A stretch of 64,000 bases of DNA from Carex sylvatica (lineage: Eukaryota > Streptophyta > Magnoliopsida > Poales > Cyperaceae), in the NCBI GenBank assembly GCA_964058845.1, contig CAXKVR010000376.1, positions 69,501 through 133,500 of the forward strand, in the 5' to 3' direction. Under the pieces are notes generated by a model that saw nothing but the letters and a program-made list of their open reading frames with translations, made no database searches and was not told the DNA's origin. A program made the translations under genes and the position numbers. This document shows, in pieces, positions 13,311 through 25,200 of the stretch. Each line of letters begins with the position of its first letter. Within the stretch, counting starts at the first letter, position 1.

Positions 13311-14177
13311 TGTTGGATTTATTGTCAACCTCATTGGATTTAATGCCAACATTGAGCGTATATGTAATCTAATTATGGATTGTTTACTGTCATATATAAT
13401 TGTCAATTAAAGTGATCAAATAAGGTAATAGACAATTAATATATTCATTATGATGTGGTCCATAAATGTATAAAATAATTTAGGCAAAGATCAAATCATT
13501 TATGGACTGATTTAGAAATTTGCAATTCAGAAAAGTATCTTTTCAGAGGTCATAAATCTGCCTTTATGGAGGATTGTGCTGTCTGCATGGATATCAATGC
13601 AGTCGCACATATTTTAATGCACCAGCACGATTTTTGATGCACAACTCATTATACATTATTCAAATTGGCAGATAACCACAAAGGTGATTGGTCCCCAAGG
13701 CACAAGGTAACTAAGAAAATCACAGAAACTGAACATATGTTTTTCTCTTAAGAAAAATACAGTTATGTGTGCCTTCTCTTCTTGTTCCACCATCAAAGAA
13801 TAGAGAAGAGAAATCCATTAGGAAATATGGAGATGATTTCTCAAGGGCCACACCTTGCTGTCTTGGAAGACTTATTCCTCGACCCAACAACAAAAGACGA
13901 GAATGACTTCTTGCCATTGAAGACTTGTCTCGTGCTCACAGAGACGGCTTGCTCTCCTATGGCTTTGGTTATTCCATGACAAACGACATGGAATCAGATA
14001 TTATGTTCTGCACTTATGATTTATGTTTTGGATCTCTTTGACATAGGACGGTCCTTAGGTTAAGGTGGAGAACTGTTTCTCCTTCTCCGGAGTGTAAGTG
14101 TTTGACCCCTAGATGAGATATAATTGTTTGATCTCTAGATAAGGCGTAATTGTTTGGCCTTTTATAATTCCCCAACA
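13311..14177 (+). repeat. Copia 3' LTR, copy 2
   Basis: 867 bp, TGTTGG...CAACA, identical by eye to 2603-3469 but several percent different from its own 5' LTR. Confidence 0.92.
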
Positions 14178-14314
14178 TGTAAACGTATATCAAAACCGCT
14201 TTCATGAGTCTAATATATATCCAAGTCTCTAATCTCTAATATGAAGTGATTTTTCTTTATTATTTTAGTTAATTATCTTTTTGCATGCTAATGATATTAA
14301 AATGCAAAAAGATA

Positions 14315-14876
14315 TAAAGCGGGGGGGCATTCGAATGCTCATCTTGACAATTAACTTGATTTTTGCTGGACAGAGCGCTCTCGTTAATTGACCGTTAAAA
14401 GTTGAGGGACACTCAGTCTCTTTCTTTCCCTTCTCTCTCTCTCTCTCTCTCTCTCTCTAATTGCGATGAAGAAGCTTAAAGCAATTCTATGCCCTCAATC
14501 CCTCATCTTTATTAATATCAATTTTTCGAAATCATATACCTGTATCATCACTTGCTTGGTATTAGATTTCATTTCTTAGCCCGAGTCAAAGTTTATCCTT
14601 TTTTTCTTTTTTCTAATAGCCTTTTAAGTAAAGATTTCCAGTTCAGTTCACCTTGACTTGACAAGATCAAATCTCATAAAAATTAATTCATTTACGAGAA
14701 CGAAGATATTAAAGAGAGACGGACTCCCTTTTGCTAACAGCTTAATTTTAAGTTTAACGGAGCGCTCCGTCTACTGCGAATCAAGTTTACGGAACAAATC
14801 TTGACGCATGATCGAACGGTGGATCTGTCCATCAGACCAGATTTCGCCCGATAGGCATCGGAAACGCCCCGCTTTC
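14315..14876. mobile_element. MULE-like non-autonomous element, copy 2
   Basis: Duplicate of 3607-4168, with the same ends, the same imperfect 9-bp flanks and the same (CT)n tract. Confidence 0.5.
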
Positions 14877-15752
14877 AAAAAGAGAATATTGACATGCAAA
14901 AAGTAAAAACCCTCTTCATCCTATAATTATAAGGATAATTAGATAAAAGATGGCAGGTTTCACTATATAAGTAATCTTAGTTAATATTTGTTTCAATCAA
15001 TTTTTATAACATTCTCATCTTTATAAATAATTCTAATTTTATTTTTGAATGTACAAATTAAAAATTAATTGTGAAGTGATATTAGATTTATGAACTTATT
15101 ATTAATAAATCCGGTTAGTATGATATCAGTGTCATATAACACCAACTCTTGAATTTATTGGATAGACTTCAAACAACTAATTCAAACCGTTCAAACCGAT
15201 TTACTTTATGAGTGATGTGTTTACATGCAAAAAAAAAAAGTTCGAGTTATTTTAATATGAAATCAAGTGGTAAAAAATATTGAAAAATAAATGTATTTAA
15301 CTTAAAAAAACTCCCACACTTAACCTGACTTGATAATAAATAAATTCAAATAATTATAAATTTTGCATGTAAGCACACAACTAATGAAATAGATCGGTTT
15401 GAACGATTTGGATTCACCGTTTGAAATCAGTTCGATAGATTTTTGAGTTGATGCTATATAAGTTGAACTAACACTGATGTCACACTAGCTAGACTCATTA
15501 TTATAAATTTAACAATTTTCTGAAATTTATAAGTATTATGTAATTAATACATGTAATTGTGTACGAGTACAGTACAATTTTAATAAAATTTCTCCAATAG
15601 AATGTGGCGCACTTTATATGTGGCTCTCCTGGTCCAGTATCAATATCTCCAATATCTTATTTGCATTTATTTATGTTACGAGCCACTAATTCGTTTATTT
15701 TGTTTAAATCACGATATTTATTATTTTTGTATGTAATTAGAAGACTTGATTC

Positions 15753-16484
15753 TAGGGGTGTAAACGGAGCGGATTCGGAGCGGATAATGCTTATACCATA
15801 TTCGTATTCGTTTTTCAATGAGCGGATACGGATACGGATACGGATACGGATAGTAAACGGATATCAAAATTTAAAACCATATCCGCTTTAAACGGATACG
15901 GATACGGAGCGGATAATCAACGGATACGGATTCGAATACGGATACGGATCGGATAATTGTCGGATAATTAAGTTATGCACTGTAAGATACAAAAAAATGA
16001 CTTGTTGTTGTATTGAAACAATGACTAAAACCAATTTAGCAGAGACTAAAAGCATACTACATTCACGGACTAAAGTCTTAAATGGAAAAGAATAGAGAAT
16101 GAAGAAATTGAGGTAAAAACAAAATGAAATTGGGTTACTGTAGCACTATCACCAGCTAAAAAGAGATTAAATTGAAAACCATATTGGATTATCATTTATA
16201 CCACAACTAAGACTGAAATGAATATGGAATAATATATAACAACTTCTATCCGGAGCAGTAAAGTTAAAGTTGGTTGTGAGTAATTTCGGATCCGGATAAT
16301 TACGGATACGATACGGATATTCACATTCATGAAATTATCTGTATCCGTATCCGCCATTTTTTCACCATATACAAAAATTATCTGTATCCGTATCCGCAAT
16401 TATCCGTATCCGTTTAATCCGGATACGGATAATCTCCGGATACGGAGCGAATACGGAGCGGATTATCCGTATCCGTTTACACCC
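15753..16484. mobile_element. Non-autonomous hAT-like element with GGATAC hexamers, copy 2
   Basis: The copy of 5045-5776 carried by the tandem duplication; it sits about 1.3 kb upstream of SMO1. Confidence 0.8.
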
Positions 16485-17604
16485 TTCTCATCTTTATTTT
16501 TTTTAAAATTGGCATGCAAAAAGTAAATAAAAAATATTTATCCTTCAATTATAATGATAAAAGATAGTATTTTTCACAATATAAGTAATTTTAATTAATT
16601 ATTTTTCAATCATATTTTGTACCATTCTCATCTTTATAAATAACTCTTGTTTTCATTGTGAAATGTGAATGAAGCCTACTGGCCTTTCAGTCAAAAAAAA
16701 ATAGTTTTAACTGTGATTTTATAAATTCAAAAATCAATTGCAAAACAATATTAAATTTTTGGACTTATTATCAATTTAATTTAATGGTTTTCTGAAGTTA
16801 ATAAGTATTAAATTCAGTTTTTAAAACAATCGTGTAGTCTTGGACATACTGAACCATCATTTAGTCTTGGGTTGGATCCAATCCAAGTATCATACAATTT
16901 AAAAATTAAAAATAGAAAAATCTTCCAATAAGCAGTGACGCAACAGTAATACAGATCAAGATCGCTTTCATGGATTCAGTGTCCAAATCTCTACATCTCC
17001 CAATCCGTTTTAAATTCTGTCACCAGTCACTAATTCCGGGGCCCACAAATGACAAAGGATTTAGAATTTGTTTAAGAAGGAGGGACGCGGAGTAAAAGAA
17101 CGACAGGAGATGTGAAAATTCTCAAAATCTGATCAATTCAGATCAAGTCATCTGCTTCAGAAGAGAAGAATCAAAGAAAAAGTAAAAAAGAAAGAGAGAA
17201 AACACACACTGTCCAGAGAGGAGAACAATAGAATTTTGAACAAAATCTGTAACCTTCAATTCATGTGTAGATTTTACTGCCTTCCCGTCATCCCCTTCCC
17301 TCCCTTTCCTTCGGGCGATATTGGAGCACAGTACGCGACCTGCATCGCCTTTTTTTTTAACACTGAACTGAAAAACGAGTGAAACAGCTCAGACTCAGTC
17401 AGGATCCTCTGAAGTAACACAAATTTTGTGCTTAGATTGGAACCATCCGATCAGAATCCGGGCCAATCCGGTCCGAGATGGAAAGCACGTGCTTCTTTAA
17501 TATTCGTACCAAAGCAGATCAAACGGTACGGATCAAAACACGAAATTTGAGTTACTTGAGGGGATCTGAATTCCTTAAAAACATGGTAAACAACTCAGAC
17601 ATCT

Positions 17605-17613
17605 CTATAAATA
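17605..17613 (+). promoter_or_regulatory. Probable TATA box of SMO1
   Basis: CTATAAATA lies about 150 bp upstream of the SMO1 start codon, a spacing that leaves a leader of roughly 120 bases. It is in the proximal stretch 17420-17759 that is absent from the duplicated copy at 1-6711. Confidence 0.55.
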
Positions 17614-17759
17614 AGAAATTTGCTAGCCAAACGCCAAAAGCTTCCAAAAGGAATCTTCCCTCGCTCCCTCGAGGCCTCGACCTCCCCCACTGAGCTCTAC
17701 AAAGCTAAAATCCAAAAAGTAAGGGGTTGTTTCGCAAAAGCTTCACCAACTCCCATCTC

Positions 17760-20700
17760 ATGATATCGCACGCCACTATAGCGGAGGCTGAGGCGGCGCT
17801 TGGCCGGAGCCTCACCACCGCCGAGACACTCTGGTTCAACTACTCCGCCACAATGCCAGATTACCTTCTCTATTGCCACAACCTCATTTTTCTTTTTGCG
17901 GTTTTCACTCTGGTTCCTCTCCCTTTCGCGCTTATCGAGCTGTGGGCCCCGCGTGCAGTGGCACCGTACAAGATCCAGCCGAAGGTTAACCTCGCTCCCG
18001 TCTCCTTCGTCAAGTGTTACATGGATGTCTTTCGTGTTTTTCTACTTGTTGTGGGCCCCCTCCAACTCTCCTCTTACCCCATAATCAAGGTTAATTGGAA
18101 ACAAGATCTTCTTTGTCTATGTTTATTCTTTTAGGTGGTTTTGTGTTGTCAAAAAATGGGTTTTGGTTGTTATGATTTGGACATTTTGTTCTGATTTCAA
18201 GTGGGTCGTTTTAGAAAGATAACTTTCTATGCTGTCTTCATAAACTGTTACATGCTTACAGCAGATGTGCGGCTTGATTTCCTATTGGGATTGTTCAATA
18301 TCATTGGGTGTCTGGGTGAAATTTCAAGGTTTCTTCGAATGAGCTATTTATTTATTTTGAGTCTTTAGGCAATTTCTCGAATCAATTGTGGTTCACTGCA
18401 AAATGTTAGAGAATGGTGCTTTATACAAGATGAAAGCAGCATTTATTTACATATTGCTTTTATTATTGTATATAAAACATCTACAATGCAGGTCATGATA
18501 AAGGCCACTCTTCTGATCTGATCGGTTTTTTTTTCCTTTTATGTTTAATTAATTGCGCCGCTTTGTTCATTGTATATAAAAAAGAGATAGTTTGTTTACA
18601 AAATAAATACCACAGACACAACAAAATGGGGAAAGAAGAAGAATAAAACAACAGTTCGACCAGCATTTGATTAATATTTCAATCTTTTTTTTATCAATTG
18701 AAAGCACCTTTTCCTCAAATTTTTAATTTTTGTTTTGAATTATCTATCTCTAGTGAAAAAATTGATGTTTTCATTATGACTTCTTATTTCATCAGTATAA
18801 AGAAAACCTTGACATGCTTTAGTCAAACACTTCATATTTGTCCCAAAGTGAATAATAAACATTTACAAACACCAACAAGATAATTAAGTCAAGACTGAAA
18901 TTGCAACCTCAATTGGTATTCGATCAAAAACCTGACCTGCATCTCTATTTCAATGCAGTTTGTTGGGATCCGTACCGGCTTGCCACTCCCCTCTCTTGGT
19001 GAAATTGCAGCTCAGATTGCTGTCTACTTTCTAATAGAAGACTACGGAAACTATTGGCTCCACCGGCTTCTTCATGGCAAATGGGGTTACGAGAAAATCC
19101 ATAAGGTGCACCATGAATTCACGGCCCCTATTGCGTTTGCAGCCCCCTATGCTCACTGGGCTGAGGTGTTGCTTCTCGGCATCCCCACATTTGCAGGCCC
19201 AGCAATTGCTCCATGTCACATGATCACTTTCTGGCTCTGGGTCGCCCTTCGTCAGTCCGAGGCAATTGAGACTCACAGTGGGTATGTGTTTTTCCTTCTT
19301 TCCACCTTTGTTGTCTGTCAGGATTTTATAATTTTTTTGCAATTTGGAACTAGATTCTGATTATTTATTTATTTATTGTTATAATTATTATTATTTTGCA
19401 AAATACACCCACATTAAGTGCAACTGACATCCTGAACACAGTGATATATTTTCACAGATAATACCCAACAATTAGATTATGAAAAGGTATCTTCCGTCAA
19501 ATGACAACATTGTCCATACTCCCTGCTCCCTACTTAGCCTTTTAAGTTCCTTAGCTGAAACTGTACTAAAATCAAGCCAAGCAGATTTCAATGTACTTAA
19601 AAAGTTCCAAATGTGTATGGTCTTACAACAACAACAAAGCCTTTAGTCCCAAACAAGTTGGGGTAGGCTAGAAATGAAACCCAATCACAATCATAAAATA
19701 AAGATAAGTAATAATAAAATAGTAATAAAAATAAAAGTGAAAGTGAAAGTAATAGTGATAGTGATAGTGATAGTAATAATACTAATACTAATATTAACTA
19801 TATATTCTACCTAAACTATTAATCGTAGGGGTCAAAGTCCTAAGCTTCTTTGACTCCAAATTCCTAGTCCTATGACCTAAGACCTATAATACTACCCCTA
19901 AATAATTCCTAACTACTACTAGGTCATAGTTCTGGTAAGTGGATCGCTAGCTTTCACGCATTCCTGTCCGAAACCCACTCCTTAGATACATTCTACTCCT
20001 TCAAATCAATGCAATAGCTGGCAGCTGCAGAATTTTTTTTTTTTTTTTTTCCTTGACAGCTAATTTTCTGTGGAGTTTGCAGTTTGAAAAAAATAAGTTA
20101 ACAGGTTTTGCTTCTAGTTGGGACAAAATTGTGAACATATGATGTATATAGAGTACAAATTTGTTTATGCACAGTTGCACCTGTACAATATTTGTAATAG
20201 GAGCTGGTGAATATGGTGGATTTTGTTTATAGATGACATTACTTTAAATTATAGTAGTTGATCAGTGTTGTATGCGTGATTGGCATCATGGCTTGGCTAT
20301 AATGTTATAGAAAGGGATTGTTGGTGTGGTCACTTTCTACATACAAACAATCTTTATAAATTTGGATAAGCAATCATTTGGAGCTCTATCCATTTGGTAT
20401 TAGCTCCAACTAAAGCTTTGCTAGTACTAGGCATTGAAATCATTGCTACTAACATGTATACAATGCAGAAAAGTTTGGTCCATCCTTAAAATGTAGCAGA
20501 AGAAAAACTGAATTATTTATTTTCATTTTGTTTTTGAACTTTAAATATGCTTAAAATGAATGAAATTGATTACATATTTCTTTTTCTCCTTTTTCCAAAA
20601 ATATACAGGTTTGATTTCCCCTTTAGCCCCACAAAATTCATACCATTCTATGGTGGACCCGAGTACCATGATTATCACCATTATGTAGGGGGGCAGAGTC

Positions 20701-21224
20701 AAAGCAACTTTGCTTCTGTCTTCACTTATTGTGACTACATTTACGGGACTGACAAGGCTAGTTGTTTATTTCATTACAATTTTGGGAAATTTTTATATTT
20801 CATTTGGGAATTTGCTTGGTAATTATTTTACTTTTTTTTTGCTGGTTTTTTTCAGGGATATCGCTTCCACAAAGCATACCTTGCTAAGGTACTTGCTCCA
20901 AATATGCCATTTTTGCTCTCTTCTGTTAACATCGAATATTGGATTTGTTGTCTTTCTCTGAACCAAATAGTTAATCTTGACGGCTATGGGTAAAACTAAA
21001 GGCCTTACATTGTTCACTTAGCGCAGATCCAATTAATGCAAAATACATTATATAATTGGTAACAAAACTTTCAAGGAATTGTTAATTTTGTGTCATAAAA
21101 TAACATTAGTTGACACTCTTTCTATTTCCTTTCAATGTATGCTTTCTGACCTGTTCTGCAAAATTTGATGAAATTATTTGATTTGAAACAGCTGAAGAAT
21201 CTAGATGATGCCAAGGAGGAATAG
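17760..21224 (+). CDS. SMO1: Sterol 4-alpha-methyl oxidase, SMO1 type (five exons)
   Basis: Exons 17760-18089, 18959-19281, 20609-20756, 20856-20888 and 21192-21224 join in frame to 288 codons plus TAG. The product is an ER-membrane non-haem di-iron oxidase of the fatty acid hydroxylase superfamily, which in plants oxidises the C4 methyl of 4,4-dimethyl sterols. Seen: hydrophobic segments near residues 38-60 and 85-107, and the histidine boxes HRLLH (145-149), HKVHH (158-162) and HDYHH (238-242) that bind iron. The N-terminus ([17 protein letters not shown]) matches SMO1 rather than SMO2, and length is close to the usual 290-300. The start is the first ATG; the frame is open upstream only through a TTG. 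Introns 1, 2 and 4 are GT-AG; intron 3 (99 bp) appears to be GC-AG. Exons 4 and 5 are only 33 bp each. The C-terminus ends AKEE, with no dilysine signal. Confidence 0.95.
19624..20010 (-). repeat. SINE-like insertion in SMO1 intron 2
   Basis: A stretch starting CAACAACAACAAAGCC and containing GTCCCAAACAAGTTGGGG resembles, in reverse complement, the 3' end and TTG-type tail of plant Au-like SINEs. It is followed by short GTAATA/GTGATA microsatellite (about 19730-19790) and a non-coding block to about 20010. The tail part is the recognisable portion; the outer limit is uncertain. Confidence 0.5.
20757..20855 (+). other. Apparent GC-AG intron in SMO1
   Basis: Homology requires ...GTDK to join GYRFHK. 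The exon ends GACAAG and is followed by GCTAGT, while the acceptor side is a T-rich tract ending CAG before GGATAT. No GT near the boundary would keep the frame. GC donors are a known minor class in plants and animals. Without splicing the frame runs into a stop after about 20 residues. Confidence 0.75.
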
Positions 21225-22233
21225 GGATCAAAATGCTGATTATATAATAAATGCATCAGTTCTGTGGCGGCCATTTGTTCATTGTAAGAGTGTGATTTAA
21301 TGTTACCAGTACCATGAACACTTGGTTTAGTCTAACTGCTGCTGTTCTTCTCTGCGGTGTATTCTTTTCCTTCTTTTTTTGGTGATGTTGAATGATGCTT
21401 TTCTTGTCAAATATTTCACAGCATCTTGTTTTCTTCCCTTGTGGCTAAACAGATTGTCATACAATAAACATCACCTAGTTCTTTATAGCAGCCATAGAGT
21501 ATGAACCAATGCTTCTGGTTACATGCTGTCAAAATAACCTTTCCTAAGTTAACCAAATGATTATCTGATGGATTAAAACTGTTTCTCAAATCAGATTCCA
21601 TAACCCTCATAAGAATTTTGTGCAGATGGTAGTTGCGACTGATAATTATTGCACAATCAAGCAATCAAACACATTAAATTGTTGTCCCGCAGTTTAGAAT
21701 AGAAGATTTCAACATGTAATTATTGCACAATCAAGCAATCAAACACATTAAATTGTTGTCCCGCAGTTTAGAATAGAAGATTTCAACATGTCATGGGTTC
21801 GAAATGGAAAAATCTTTTGTTATAATAACAAAGGTATTAAATAGTTGGGTGGCTTAACCTTCAACTTTACTCAAAAATACATGTCGTCAGCAACAGACAA
21901 GCAGATCATTTAATCAAAAGAAGACGAAACCAAGCTTCGATAATGCATCCGTATTTTTAGAGCATGCTGCTATTATTTCTCAAGGTTTAGAAATGCTACA
22001 TTGATAACATAACTGCTAACTCTAACAAGAGAGAAGAACAGAACTAGAACAAATAATAATAATAATAATAAGCCATAATTTCAAAGTAAATAGCCAGGCG
22101 GCATAAATTCTCCAAGCAGTTTGATTATATATCAAGTGTCAACAACAAAGAAAATTACATGCAAACAAAATTGACAAGTACTCAGCAGAAACATGTATTT
22201 TACTAAGTAATTATTAGCACATGTAATTAGTAA
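21225..22233. other. Intergenic: SMO1 / carboxypeptidase 3' ends
   Basis: Convergent spacer holding both 3' UTRs. Apart from the 74-bp tandem duplication and a short TAA microsatellite near 22053-22070, nothing recognisable is seen. Confidence 0.7.
21643..21790. repeat. Perfect 74-bp tandem duplication
   Basis: Bases 21643-21716 are repeated without a mismatch at 21717-21790. It lies between the convergent 3' ends of SMO1 and the carboxypeptidase and contains no ORF. Confidence 0.95.
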
Positions 22234-25200
22234 CTAAATCTCACTAATCAAGCTCATTGAGTTGGAAGCCTTTTCCTTTAGATCGCCCCTTGTCCACCTC
22301 CTTAACATCTCCAAGGCTGCTTTGGGCTGATCCATTGGAACCATGTGACCTGCATCGTGAACCTGCCCCACAAAAACTTCTTTCAATCCAAATGAACAAT
22401 TTAATGATGTTTTATTTTACCTTCATCAGGGATTGTAATTCCTTCAGAATAAATTAACTTGGCAATCTTCACAACAGTTAGAAATGACTTACAATTTTGA
22501 AATATGAATGTTGGAATGTAACTATACTTCATGCATATCGTACACATGAAAAACCATGAAATTTGATGCAATTTTAACTGTTCAATTAAAAGGCTTAAAA
22601 TTTGTAATAGTTTATATTTGATTACCTTTAGTGATATATCATATGACTCAAATTGTTTAAAGTTTTGACACAACAAATCTATAATCTAACAATATGTCTA
22701 CATTTTTTTTCACTATTTATTTCATTTTTTTTGGCTTGATTTCAGAAATGTAGTTAGGGCTTGTCAAGTTGATCGGCCATTGATGATCCCAACCCTGTTT
22801 TCTCAACTGAGCACCAATTATACACTGCTGAAACATAAGTCACAGTATACATCTATGCGACAGATGTAGTATTCTCTAGTTTGATGGTTCAGTGACACAT
22901 ATCTTTACATTTACTATATTTCGATTTGTTATCATATTTTACATACTGCTAGTACTGTACTGAGCTGATCTTTTTCCTGACATTACCAATGTATAAGTTT
23001 ACTGTTAACCTCACTCAGAAATGCTATCAGGAACTGGAAAGAATCCATCAACTATATTTTCTGGTCGAGGTTTTTCAGAAAGTACCTTCAAGAAATTGAG
23101 AGGCCCATAGCTTTTCAAAACACCAGCCTCCTTTCCGTCCACAGAGAATGAAATTTCCTCTGAAGAATTGTAACCTTGCTGGCCTGACCACTCCATTGAG
23201 TGCACCCATCTTGAATTCCCTGCACAAGAAATTGATGCACTTTTCAGTTCAAATAAATTTGCCAAATAGTGCTTATATGAACCCAAATTCCTTTTTGAAA
23301 AAACCTTCATTTGATTATAGATGATAAATTATTCTAATAATAATTGGCTTATTATTGGATTATTTTAAATCTTTGAAAAACACTGCTAAAACTGCTAATA
23401 CTGTACACTACCAAGGAAATGTTCTCAGTTTCAGTAATAGGAGTCCACGTTGTGCAAATACTGAGAAGTAGGGAACTTGCAATTGTGAATAACAAAGGAG
23501 TCTTTTTGAAATACTCGGAACTTCACAAGCAGGGCTAACAGCACAGAGGAACTAATTTAATGATTTTGATCATGACCAGCAATAAAATGGTGCCACATAC
23601 CTTCCATAAAATAAGATTACTTCCCTGAACTATATGCAAATCAAATAACAAAGTATGAGATTAGTATCATATATATTACCCAGCCAGTTGCATATAAGAT
23701 CATACTCTCCAGCATAAATCAAAAGGCTGATGTCATCTTCTAGAAGAGATGGAATGCCGACTTCAAGATTCCTCATGTAATCAGAAAGCAAGGCTTCATA
23801 CACAGTTGGGCTGCATGAGACAAACTCAATATTTCCAACTCCAAGCGCCTTTCTAACAGAATCCAAATTTAGAAACTTATCTGCATTTGAGAAATCATAA
23901 CAAAGGCTCCCCACACACTCTTTCCTTATGTCATAGTACTGTTCAGAAACAAAAGCTAGTTAGATTCCAAGTATTATATATAAAGAACTTTTTTATAAAA
24001 TACTACTCAGCCTTCTATATTTGCAACTAATATCTAAACATTCATTGAATTACTAACACCAAATACTAGGTGAGCAATTAATATTGTATATTCAGGAAAC
24101 ATAGGCAGTGTGGCCGTAAAACACTAAAATTGAATCGAGTGGTCAAGGTATTCAGTTTTCGAACTTATTTGGATATCAAGCAACTTTCTTGAACTAATAT
24201 AAACAGTTTAAGGGGCAACATTGTATTTTGCTCGTCTTTGACACTTTACTGAAAATAACCAGACAACATTAGACAGATACCCGAAAAATGCTGCATTTAG
24301 CAAACTTGGTAATTTTAATTCCAAAACACAATAAATAGGATTAAAAAAAAGACGTGCTACTGTACATACATTTATTTTGCCAGCAATTCTTATGATAGAA
24401 CTGAAGATGGTATTGCAAACTAGATATGCGGCCAGACATGTGGACTTCCCGGATGTTCCTGCAAACAAATGAATTGCAATTGAAAGCTCAAAGCAATGAC
24501 CTTATGCATCAAGAAACCTTAAGAATATCACTCAGGTCTCAGGAGCTTCCAATTATATTTCAAAATTTTCAAATTTATATTTACTTTCAACATTCTATTT
24601 CAGAAAGAGAAAAATAATGAAGACAAGATTACATAGAAATTACAAATTACCACAAAGCTTGATGGCAAATTCACAAGGTGTAAGAAACTTGTTAATTCTT
24701 TTATACTGTGATTCAGTGATTATGCCCATATCTAGAGCATAATCAGTATAAGCGGGGAATTGAATCGCGGGATCAGTAAGCCCATTTCCAATTGCAAAAC
24801 CCTGAGTAAGATAAGGAAAAACAACATAAACAGTTTTATAAACCTGACCTAATTTAACTGATTTTTTTCGCCTTTTCTTCCCTGCTGGGAGTTTTTACTG
24901 TTTGATTGCAAAAGAAAGATAAAAATATTAAATACATTCCTTGGAACCACGCCAATCATGTCACACATTCAGGGTTATGGCAACACTTGCAAAGAATGAT
25001 AAAATACCTTGAGGTTTATGTGAATACCCTCATTGTTTTTGTTGCCTTGGTGTACTCTAAGAGCAAAAGCAGGGATATAGTGTCCTGCATATGATTCTCC
25101 CGTTATAAAGAAATCATTATCAGCATATTCCGGGTGTTGGGTGAAGAAAGCCTGTATACCAAATATAGAATGCTATCAAAGACCATCAAAAATATGTTAT

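Larger units (their letters stand above)
9003..14177 (+). mobile_element. Complete but decayed Ty1/copia LTR retrotransposon
   Basis: 5175 bp. It has a 5' LTR 9003-9880, an internal region of 3.43 kb and a 3' LTR 13311-14177. Primer binding site TGGTATCAGAGC (9883-9894) complements plant initiator tRNA-Met, and the PPT is 13299-13310. The two LTRs differ by several percent by eye, so insertion is old. The internal region is too short for a full gag-pol and only RT/RNase H scraps remain. The 5 bases outside the LTRs (ATTTA and TGTAA) do not match. Confidence 0.92.
14178..17419 (+). repeat. Duplicated SMO1 distal flank, copy 2
   Basis: Copy of 3470-6711 and the upstream region of SMO1. By eye the two are almost identical until about 6402/17110, then differ at 8 sites over the last 304 bp. 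Confidence 0.95.

Noticed and set aside
17727..17759. Upstream in-frame extension of SMO1 by 11 residues
   Set aside because: It begins with TTG, not ATG; the ATG at 17760 matches the conserved N-terminus.
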